Assembly (NCBI GenBank): GCA_023053545.1
Contig: JAKZAN010000007.1
Location: 3,472,001 to 3,536,000 of the forward strand
From: Lepidurus packardi
Taxonomy: Eukaryota > Arthropoda > Branchiopoda > Notostraca > Triopsidae
DNA: 64,000 nucleotides
Direction of reading: 5' to 3'
Shown here: positions 7,965-18,588 of the stretch, piece after piece
How the letters are laid out: each line of letters begins with the position of its first letter
Numbering within the stretch: the first letter of the stretch is position 1
Notes under the pieces: generated by a model
Database searches by the model: none
The model's input: only the letters and a program-made list of their open reading frames with translations
What the model was told of the DNA's origin: nothing
Program-made: the position numbers and the translations under genes

Positions 7965-10121
7965 TTATGAGGTGTCGTACGCGCTTAAATGCTTGGGTCG
8001 TCTGATTGCACGCCCAACACGGGTGAATGCGGATGGAGATAAGGGGGCCGCCACTACGGTAGCATTTCCATCCGGAGGATCGGCATTTGTCCTACTACCC
8101 TCCTCTTCACTAGAGGAGCTACTTTCGCTGGAGGTACTACTTTGGTAACCAGCCCGGAAGAGTTTCATCTGGCTGACGTGGGCTGGAAAGAGGCGGTATA
8201 TACGACGAGTACATCTTCCGGGGAGGTCACCGACTTGATAAGTCACCGGAGTTAGGGGTTTCAGTACACGGAAGGGGCCCCGAAACCTGGGCTGGAATTT
8301 TCGAATCCTTTTGCCCCCACAACGTGGACGGGACACGAAGACTAAGTCACCTGGCTGATAGCAAGGAGCAGGTTTACGGCGTTGATTGTATTGGCGAGTC
8401 TGACGGGCTTGCGCTTGTCGGGTGCGCTGTGATGCGATACCCCGAATCGATTGTACGTATTCGTGAAACTCGGCATAACTTACCGCGGCCTCTTCCGGCC
8501 AAGGGTATTGCGTGTGTTCTGGCAACACGGGAGCACGACCGTAAATGAGTTCGAAAGGCGAATATCGGGTGGTCTCTTGTTCTGCGGTATTTATAGCGAA
8601 GACCGCATGCGGTAAGAATAAATCCCAATCCTCTTCGTGTGGACCCACGCAAAGGGCAATGGTTCTCGCCAAGGTTTGGTTTGTCCGCTCACAGAGCCCG
8701 TTTGTCTGCGGATGATACGCAGAAGACATAGCATGTCGGATACCCAACTGGATTAACACCTCCTCGAAGAGCTGAGCCGTGAACGCTGTACCACGATCGC
8801 TGATTAATTTCTCTGGGGCGCCATGCCGGAAAATAACATGCCGTAGAAACTCAGCCGCTACCGCCGCGGTCGTATCGGGGACGGCCGATGCCTCCACCCA
8901 TCGAGTGTTGTAGTCTACTAGGACTATAAGGTGTTTATTTCCCCGGCAAGTCTCCTGGAGAGGACCGACGTGGTCGATTCCCACGGTGTTAAACGGGATT
9001 GATGGATTTGGTATTGGTTGCAGTAAACCGTGTTGTTTACCAGTTGGTAACTTGTGGATTTGACATGGGAAACAGCTCCTGACGAATAGTTGGACATGAC
9101 GGGCCATTCGGGGCCACCAAAATCGTAATTGTAGTTTAGCTAAGGTCTTCCGTTCGCCGAAATGACCGCCCGACAACCCGGTATGGTTTTCTTCCAGAGT
9201 TTTCCGCCGCATCGATCTCGGTACCACGAGAAGGTATCGACGACCAGGACCAAGGGCCCGCCGATATAGAACGCCGTCTTTGATTTCAAACTGAGTAGTC
9301 ACGGTCGCAGGGGGGTTAGGACTTTCCAACAGTCCGATCCAACTTTTCAACATGGGATCGCTTCTTTGTTGTATCAGCATCGCATCGGTTTTCGTACTAA
9401 TTACCGCTATTAGTTGAGTCGGATGATCGGTTGACACCGACTCCTTGATGGACATAGGGACACGAGACAAAGCGTCGGCTACTACGTTCTTGGTCCCACG
9501 CAAGTGAACAATGTCGAATTGATATTCCTGTAACGCCAGGACCCATCTGGCAAATTTCCCATTCAGATTCCGCTTTTTAAACAGCCACGTCGTGGCGGTA
9601 TTATCCGTTTCAAGTTGGAACCGCTTGCCAAGGAGATATGGTCGACATTTCTGCACGGCCCAAACTACGGCCAAGCACTCCAATTCGTTGGAATGCCACT
9701 TCTTTTCCTGGGGGGTTAGTCGACGACTACAGTAGCTAACGACTCGTTCACAACCGTCTATCACCTGCGCCAACACAGCACCAAGGCCTTCCGATTCTGC
9801 CATCCGAATGAGGGATGTAAGCCAAATTTGTGCATCGCTTTGGCCATCAAACTCCGGAATGTTTGTTGCGGTTTTCGGCATGTTCCGGGGGTTTGTCGGT
9901 GTTGGGCTGGCCAAGGCGCGCAAAATGTCCTGTTGTTGGACCAACATGGCCTGCGTTATCTGCTGCTGGCCCGCCAGGCCCTGCGTCAACGCGTGTATAG
10001 CCTGAGTCAAATTGGCGTCCATGGTGACGCTATTACAGCTCTCTGATGAAGCGCAGTTTCGGTTTCTACTCCTGGTCCTCTGGCTAATAGATTCTGACCA
10101 TTGTTCGGTAAGCTTACTCAT
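7965..10121 (-). CDS. Gypsy gag(N-terminus)-RNaseH-integrase fusion polyprotein
   Basis: The 718-residue frame starts with about 110 residues of gag (PEFDGQSDAQIWLTSLIRMA). It passes directly, in frame, into the RNase H end of pol (LGAVLAQV, then LETDNTATTWLFK and VADALSRV). The integrase follows with an H-H...C-C zinc finger (H-TGLSG-GH and CFPCQ). Its DDE core shows D in GIDHVGPL, D in LISDRGTAF and E in NGLCERTNQTL. A GPF-type C-terminal module and an acidic serine-rich tail come last. The zinc knuckle, protease and reverse transcriptase are absent, so this copy cannot copy itself. The integrase triad looks complete. No chromodomain is visible. Confidence 0.85.
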   Translation of the reverse strand: MSKLTEQWSESISQRTRSRNRNCASSESCNSVTMDANLTQAIHALTQGLAGQQQITQAMLVQQQDILRALASPTPTNPRNMPKTATNIPEFDGQSDAQIWLTSLIRMAESEGLGAVLAQVIDGCERVVSYCSRRLTPQEKKWHSNELECLAVVWAVQKCRPYLLGKRFQLETDNTATTWLFKKRNLNGKFARWVLALQEYQFDIVHLRGTKNVVADALSRVPMSIKESVSTDHPTQLIAVISTKTDAMLIQQRSDPMLKSWIGLLESPNPPATVTTQFEIKDGVLYRRALGPGRRYLLVVPRSMRRKTLEENHTGLSGGHFGERKTLAKLQLRFWWPRMARHVQLFVRSCFPCQIHKLPTGKQHGLLQPIPNPSIPFNTVGIDHVGPLQETCRGNKHLIVLVDYNTRWVEASAVPDTTAAVAAEFLRHVIFRHGAPEKLISDRGTAFTAQLFEEVLIQLGIRHAMSSAYHPQTNGLCERTNQTLARTIALCVGPHEEDWDLFLPHAVFAINTAEQETTRYSPFELIYGRAPVLPEHTQYPWPEEAAVSYAEFHEYVQSIRGIASQRTRQAQARQTRQYNQRRKPAPCYQPGDLVFVSRPRCGGKRIRKFQPRFRGPFRVLKPLTPVTYQVGDLPGRCTRRIYRLFPAHVSQMKLFRAGYQSSTSSESSSSSEEEGSRTNADPPDGNATVVAAPLSPSAFTRVGRAIRRPKHLSAYDTS

Positions 10122-10353
10122 GAAAGCTGGAAAACAGGGCCTGCTTGCGTGTTCCCAGACTCAAGCTAGGCCAAGCTCGGTTAGTGCCACGCGGTGAGCC
10201 AAACGTATGCCAAACGCATGCAGCTCCGTACCGCTCCAACGTTGAGAGGATGCCGAGCCAAAGCTATGATGCCGAGCTAAGGCTGCTCTCCAAACACGCG
10301 TGTTCTAGGCGAACTAATTTTTCTTTAACTAAATTAGTACGTTCAGTGGCCTA

Positions 10354-10372
10354 GATCCCACTTCTGACACCA
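10354..10372 (-). other. Primer-binding site of the Gypsy element
   Basis: On the minus strand it reads TGGTGTCAGAAGTGGGATC, two bases inside the LTR end (ACA at 10377-10375). The first 18 bases match the site at 3987-4004. The 10122-10353 stretch is untranslated leader in which I see no other feature. Confidence 0.75.
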
Positions 10373-10374
10373 AT

Positions 10375-10489
10375 TGTGGCACGCTCACTAAGTACACGTG
10401 ATATTAAATTAAAGGAAACCAGCGGTCGTGTATTGTTAAACACTCAGGACGTCCAACCCAGACCAGCGCCGCCTTCCCCCTCGAATATC
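10375..10489 (-). repeat. 5' LTR of the Gypsy element, promoter-distal part
   Basis: This is the internal-side 115 bp of the 5' LTR, ending GCCACA in element orientation. It continues at 13310 on the far side of the inserted hAT element. The joined LTR is 191 bp. Confidence 0.85.
10482..10489. repeat. Left 8-bp target-site duplication of the hAT element
   Basis: CGAATATC is repeated at 13302-13309. It occurs once at the equivalent place in the uninterrupted LTR (7724-7731). Confidence 0.93.
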
Positions 10490-10655
10490 CAGTGTTGCCA
10501 GATTTTTTTGCCAGAGCCCGCCAAATTCAAACTCGAAGTCGCCAATATGTCGCCAAAAATAGCGGAAGACAAGTCGCCAAAGTCGCCACTGTTTAACTGA
10601 AATACAAAATAAGTTGTACAGTAAAAACATGAATTAAATGTTACTTTACGCGCAT

Positions 10656-12090
10656 TTATTCTAGATATTCGGAAATATCTTCGTCGTCTTCCGAGGTGTA
10701 CATAACTGAGTTAAACTTTTCTAACATCTTTTCAGAGGGCTGAAAATCTTTACAGCATATCCCCTTCATGCGTAACCCATACTTGACATGCAAAATCTGT
10801 GTGAGAGTTGACGTTGACAGCCTATTTCTGAGCTTCGACTTGACGCTGTTGACATGGCTGAACACCCTTTCGCACGCTGCATTGCTGAAGGGCAAAGACA
10901 GCAACGACAAAACATACAATGCTATATCTTGGAATGGCATATTACCCATTGAATCGACAAAAGAATACACGCTTCCCCAAAATTCACAGCTATCCAGAGG
11001 AACATTTTCTTTGAAAAATAATCTCCAGTTTACGGATAAAACATTCCTCCACTGGTTCTCTAGTTCAGATGTTCGGCATCTTGGCGAGAGAAAGGGCAAT
11101 TCCGAAAACTTGGCTGGATTGGGGCTCAGCACAGACAAAGGAGAAAAAGAGCCCAGTTTTCGGAATAAGGTTAAATTAGTGGGAACACGCATAATTAATT
11201 GCTTTTTAAGCTCTATTAAGAAGCCCTTGCAGATCTTTAAAATCATACTTGTTTTTTCGTGACACTTAGCTGCCTTCAGAGCTTGTTCAAAATCATAACC
11301 CAAATCAGCTTCACTATCTTTCAAAAAATTATGATCTGATAAAACGGTTGTCGTCACGTCGGTTTGGATAACTTTAGGGGTTACAATGCGTTTTACTAAC
11401 GTACGTTTCGAGTTCCCCAAATAAGGAAAAGCTATCAACCGTCTCCCTCTGAAACTTTAAATTAAAACTTTCGACTTCCAAGAGAATTGGCTTTAAAAAG
11501 ATGAAAAAAAGCTTGTTTGTTTCGTCATTATACATGTCACGAAGGAGGCTTGCAGTATAACAGCGTTCTTTAATTGACACAGAGTTGAAGAAGGCTGCTA
11601 AACTGTCCCACTGGTCCAATATTCTAGTTATGCAATTGCACACGTTGGCTGTCCGTTTCTCGTTAACGAGAAACGGACAGCCAACGTGTTGCGGAAGGGG
11701 AAACAAACGTTAGAGGAGTACTACATTGCGATCCTTCCCCGGCTTGAATTACATCGTATATTTCTCTATACAGGCTTCTACGCATTGGGCTATTGCTAAA
11801 CCAGTTGTAGGTTTCCCGAACCATAAAATCAACGTGTTTAGGAAAAACTAAACAAGCTTTGGAGGCAGCTAAGTGAAGCGAGTGACAAATACATTTAACT
11901 AATATTAACCCTGGTACGCTGTCCAAAGTTTGGTGTAGAGAGAATTGTTAACACCACACATTGCACTAGCACCATCAGTGCCAATACCAATGAGATTTGC
12001 AAGGGGGAGCTTTCTCTCAGCCAAGAAGCCGACAACTGCCGTGTATAAATATACTCCATATTCTCCAACCCCATATACTATAAAATACCT
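10656..12090 (-). pseudogene. hAT transposase, broken by frameshifts and an inverted duplication
   Basis: Pieces in order on the minus strand are: ~12090-11910, with LIGIGTDGASAMCGVNNSLY (the first catalytic Asp block); 11926-11663, with CICHSLHLAASKAC and SATRWLSVS; 11706-11374; and 11438-10656, with the dimerisation motif SNAACERVFSHVNSVKSK. Frame changes occur near 11910, at a 50-bp palindrome (11640-11689) and near 11400-11440, so no full-length product can be made. The N-terminal finger was not identified. The terminal repeats and target duplication are nonetheless perfect. The last transposition was therefore probably driven by another copy. Confidence 0.8.
11640..11689. repeat. Perfect 50-bp palindrome inside the hAT transposase
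   Basis: The left arm starts ACACGTTGGCTGTCC, the centre is CGTTAACG, and the right arm is its exact reverse complement with no spacer. The arm encodes the TRWLSVS region, so this looks like a templated inverted duplication of transposase coding sequence. It disrupts the frame. Confidence 0.9.
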
Positions 12091-13301
12091 CGTCGTGTTA
12101 AGAGAGTCGTGTTAAGAAAAAGGTAAAAATCTGCTTTGAAAGAAATTGCGAGTGAGCTCTGTGAAATTTGCAACAAACTGCACGGAAGCGCAATAGCAAT
12201 TGCTGACGAGTTGATGAGACGACGCTATTTATATGAAATTAAAACAGTAGAACGTAGCAAGTGCTTGTCTTTCTTTGCGGATTAGCAAGCAATGTGAAGT
12301 GAAAGATATTACCGTAAGACTTTAATACCAAGATCCAGCATAATCATTTCCGGGAGAAAAATTTTCAAAATCGCGCAATGCTAGTCGAATCTTACGTCAG
12401 CCCCAAACTCCCTCGAGAGAAAGGTCACCAGTCCCCCGTTTTGTGAATGTTTTGTTCTCTTTTCGAACCCTTTTTGTAGTAGATTTGGAATGCCTACTTC
12501 TGGGGTAGGATGGGCAAGTCTGTGAATCCATCCCTCCTATGTTCCTTGTTACCCCCACATCCTCTTGAGACCGAGAAAATCGTCTTAATCCCTTTACATT
12601 GGAAGATACCCCCAGTTACCATACTGTGTAAACCTTTATACTGTGATATAAACACTAACCTTTATAATCCTGATGCTTTGATTCCTGTACGTGAACGCAC
12701 TGAGATTTCGTCTCTAGCGTTCTAAATGACCTCGGAAAAAAAGATAAACTTCGTAAGGAACTCACTTTTTCCTTTCATTTGACTATAAATCTATAAAGTT
12801 TCACCCTCGCTACGCCACATTAATCAGTAATTAAGACAAACACTTCAGCGCGAAGCTTCAAGCTCTTCAATTGGAAAAAACACCCTAATCAAACTCGCGA
12901 TCTATTACTGATTCAGCCGCCATATCGGCACTAGAACTTCGAATCTCGCGCCCAACATACCTTGAGAGCAGTTCACAGAGCGCCAGACTGCGAGTCGTCT
13001 GGCAGCGGTTCCCGAAGTCGTAGAATCCGCACCTACCCTGTATGCTTTAACAAGGGATCCGCGCCTCCCCTGGGAACCGGTCCGCTGGTTACGGAATGCG
13101 GTCTATTACCTCTATGTAAATAAAAGCGGCAAGAATACATTGCGAACGAAGTTTGCTTTTCTATATACAAATCTTCATCACGTAAAAGCGAGCAAAAGTC
13201 GCCAAATACATCGCCAATCGCCAAGTGCCTTGAAATGCACGCCAAACTATGCTCCCAAGTCGCCAAAGTTGGCGAGAAAATCGCCGTATCTGGCAACACT
13301 G

Positions 13302-13309
13302 CGAATATC
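13302..13309. repeat. Right 8-bp target-site duplication of the hAT element
   Basis: This is the second copy of CGAATATC, directly after the right terminal CACTG. Confidence 0.93.
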
Positions 13310-13385
13310 AGTATCATGCCCCGATACCGACTGTCCTGCCCTCTAGGGACGGCGAGCGATACCGGGTCCAGGGCGAGCCGTCACA
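13310..13385 (-). repeat. 5' LTR of the Gypsy element, outer part
   Basis: These 76 bp are identical to 7732-7807 and begin TGTGACGG in element orientation. They were separated from the rest of the LTR by the hAT insertion. Confidence 0.85.
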
Positions 13386-15551
<2,166 letters not shown>

Positions 15552-15743
15552 CGAAAAAACCTCTGCGTACTAGACGCAATATAGTACCAACAATTATAGT
15601 ACCAACTTGTACTTACGTACGGGCAAACCGGACTATAATCTATTTCCTCATTCGTTAAAAGCATTCCTAAGGCGATGTCATCGTGGCTTCCTTTTTTCTG
15701 AATCAAATTTAGAAAAAACGAAAGAATCCAACGAGGGGAAAAA

Positions 15744-15749
15744 AATAAA
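15744..15749 (+). terminator. Polyadenylation signal of thymidylate synthase
   Basis: AATAAA about 190 nt after the stop codon, the first such signal downstream on this strand. Confidence 0.5.
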
Positions 15750-18567
15750 ATTCGCAATTCGAGTTCATGGAGCTCGAGAGGTGGACATTTAATTGTGTTG
15801 AAAATTACAAAGATGAAAGAATTACCCAATTAATTACGACAGTGCATGTTTATTACACATATTACACAGTTAATTACGACATGTATAATGTTGTAAGTTT
15901 TAAAACTTTTCCAGATTGAAGCTGTTAAAGATGCTACGGTTATAAAAGATACCCAAAGGCGCGTTGAAACCCCCCAAAATAGAAAAATAATAATTCTGAA
16001 AAGACTTCATTTTAAGGGTGCGCTTGGGCTTCCGTTTCCCTAATTTCGGAACCGGATAGTTCAGTTTTGAATTGTTCTACTTTTCTTTGCACAACACACA
16101 GCGAAGAGAGACAATTGAAGCTAAGCACACAAAAAGCCGAATGACGCTTGATTGCACAGCTTTAATATGACAATATACCATACGTTAACAACCACCCCTC
16201 CCCTAATGTCTCCTTTATTCCTTATACTTCCCATCTATTCTTCTCTTTTCTTTCTCTGAAAAAGGGGCCCCATCAGCAGTTTTTCGGCAGCCTTGGGACC
16301 TTTTTGCCTTGATTATGAGCGCAAACATTTTCCTTCAAGGCGTAATAAGTTACCCTTTATGATCTGGCCGCCTTACACCGAGCTAAAACCGTGTATAAAA
16401 CACAAGGGCACGCCCCCACAAGCTTGACAGAACAACATTTAACCGCAAAAAAGGAAAACTGAAAGTCACCCTTGTGAAGAAATAAAGGCGTGGCTAGGAA
16501 AAAAACACCAATGATTTCTGCCCATCCCTAAAAGTTGTCTAATGGCACTCTCGATCGCCTGCAACAATGAAAAGAAAACCAAAAAAGCTGAAAAAAAAAT
16601 CCTGCAAAAAAGCGTGCGAAAAAACGGTGAAGATTGCTAAGATTTCTTCAACTAAAAATTATTATTAAATCTTCTTTCTGTTTGTTGAGAGGGAGGGCCG
16701 TTAAGTGGATGCGCTCATCATTTAGTCGGATGATGAGAACAAGTTTTCATGTGGGCGATGAAGCGAGGGAGGAGAAGAGCAGCAGCACTTTGCTGATGCG
16801 ATAGCAAGCCGTACAGTCGCGCTGGGCAGTTAGATAACCCCCCTCTTCCTCCCTTAAAAGATTGATGAATTTTTAGATGCTTAGCCATGTCGCGCGTGTA
16901 TACTTCCAGGGGTCGAAGTAAGGTTGGAATTTAGCTTTTTCTGGGTTGTGTTCTGATTTTGAAAAATAAAAGTTCGACTTGTACGTCTGGACGTCTCGGT
17001 TTACTATAAAAACTAAATTTCCTTTTCTTAAAACACTGAAAAGAGCTACGGTTAACTTATTTCCATACAATTTTTTTTTGTGTGGCAGTTAGCTGGACGT
17101 AAAACAATTGGTTTATGAAGCGAAACTGTTTTACATAACATTTACCGTTTGCTCTGCTTTGTTTTGTGAAAGAAGCTTAAAAAAGAAAGAGAAATCAGCC
17201 AAAGCTTGTGTAACGGCTGAAATGTTTCAGCTAAAGGAGCCAAAGTTTTTATGACAGCTGTAACAAAATGGTGGCAGGTTTTAAAAATAGTCGCGGCCGC
17301 GTTTTCCCGCGCGCGGTTAGGCAAACTTTAAACGTAAAAAGCATTGGCTCAAAGTTCATTTCGGTACAAATCGAATAAAAAGGAGGAATTTTTCAATGAT
17401 TTTTTTATTTGGTAAGGAACGAAAGCCTACATTCTTCTTCTTTAATGTGGAATGCTAAATGAATCGGCGAATCATAACAACTATGTTCAGAAGCGAACAC
17501 TTGTACATTTCTAGGCTACCATACGACGATACATTTTTTTCTTCTTTTTAAAAGAAAAGAAAAGGATCCTTTATGTTTTTTATAACAAAAAAAGCTGGAA
17601 ATAACCATTAGCGAACACGCAAGCTTTTAGTATAGGGAAGTTAGAATGTTTATAGAATAAGTTTGGACGACATAACGTAGCTTGTTGCACCCAAGCTACC
17701 GCTAGGAGGCGAGCACTATGTTGTGTACGTGTAAAGGTATGCTTATTGCTTTTTTTTCGCACAAAATGGCAAGCTCTGTAACTTTATAACCACTTTATAA
17801 GTTTGCGCGAAATTCTATAAAAAAAAAATATCATACAAAACATCAAGTCCTACTGTACTTGTATGTAGGTTTTTTCTGCCTTCCGCATGCTAGCGTGTCG
17901 AAGAAAGCTAAGCAATACGGGACCTTTAATACTTGTTTTAAGTCAAATAGAAATAGAGAACAAAACCGTCCTTTCCTAGAAACGTTGGCTTCCTTGCAAT
18001 GGTGAAAGAAAGCAAAAAGGAAGGATATGCTGAGGTTCTTTGCAGCAATAAATCTCCTAAACGAACATTCAGAGTACAATCAAACTTCTAGTCCTTTCCC
18101 CACCGAAAAAATCCGCTTGGTCAACTTTAGGTAACTTGCTGCCTTCATCCCTAAGCTTTTCCTCAAACTTTGCAGTAAACTTTTCTTTTTAAACAAGGTT
18201 TTTTTCCTCTCCCAGATCGTCCGGACCCCAGAAATCCAGAATGTGTTGCAGTGACAGCGTCATCTCCTCTCATCTCCCACATTTTCATCAGTATGAACCT
18301 AGTTACATTGCTGGTCCTGTCCAACCGGAAGAAATACAAGGTAAAAAAAAGAGCACAGATGGAATAGCATTTTAGGGACCACCTCTCATCTTTTCGTTTG
18401 TTAAGACCAGAGGTCAAAAATGAAGGATCGGAAAACAACTGACAAGATATTGCAGCAAGTATATATCCGCCAAGGAAATAAAGTTGCTGCCACATTTCTT
18501 CATCAAGGATCCCAACGGAGTTGTCAACGTTGAGCCTCGTTCTTTTCCTCGCCTCCATTGCCCCATA

Positions 18568-18588
18568 CCCCCCCCCCCCCCCCCCCCC
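18568..18588. repeat. Poly(C) run of 21
   Basis: An uninterrupted C run. Shorter C runs lie at about 18706-18718 and 43815-43823, and a G12 run at 31915-31926. Such runs are frequent in this window. Confidence 0.85.

Larger units (their letters stand above)
10490..13301 (-). mobile_element. hAT DNA transposon (2,812 bp) inserted in the Gypsy 5' LTR
   Basis: The ends are perfect 13-bp inverted repeats, CAGTGTTGCCAGA at left and TCTGGCAACACTG at right. Direct 8-bp duplications CGAATATC flank them (10482-10489 and 13302-13309). Removing the element restores an LTR matching the other copy, so the boundaries are exact. Subterminal regions at both ends carry several copies of GTCGCCAA, likely transposase-binding repeats. 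The transposase gene runs on the minus strand and is broken. Between about 12090 and 13100 no coding relationship is clear, except a short plus-strand frame near 12136-12285. Confidence 0.93.
7660..13385 (-). mobile_element. Gypsy-type LTR retrotransposon, deletion derivative, interrupted by a hAT element
   Basis: In element orientation (right to left) the order is: 5' LTR (13385-13310 joined to 10489-10375), primer-binding site 10372-10354, fused gag-RNaseH-integrase ORF 10121-7965, a purine-rich stretch ending GGCCGAG at 7814-7808, and a 3' LTR from 7807 to 7660. The LTR begins TGTGACGG and ends GCCACA. The shared 148 bp of the two LTRs differ at one base, so the insertion is young. Protease, reverse transcriptase and most of gag are missing, so this copy is non-autonomous. 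The 3' LTR lacks its final 43 bases. Confidence 0.85.
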
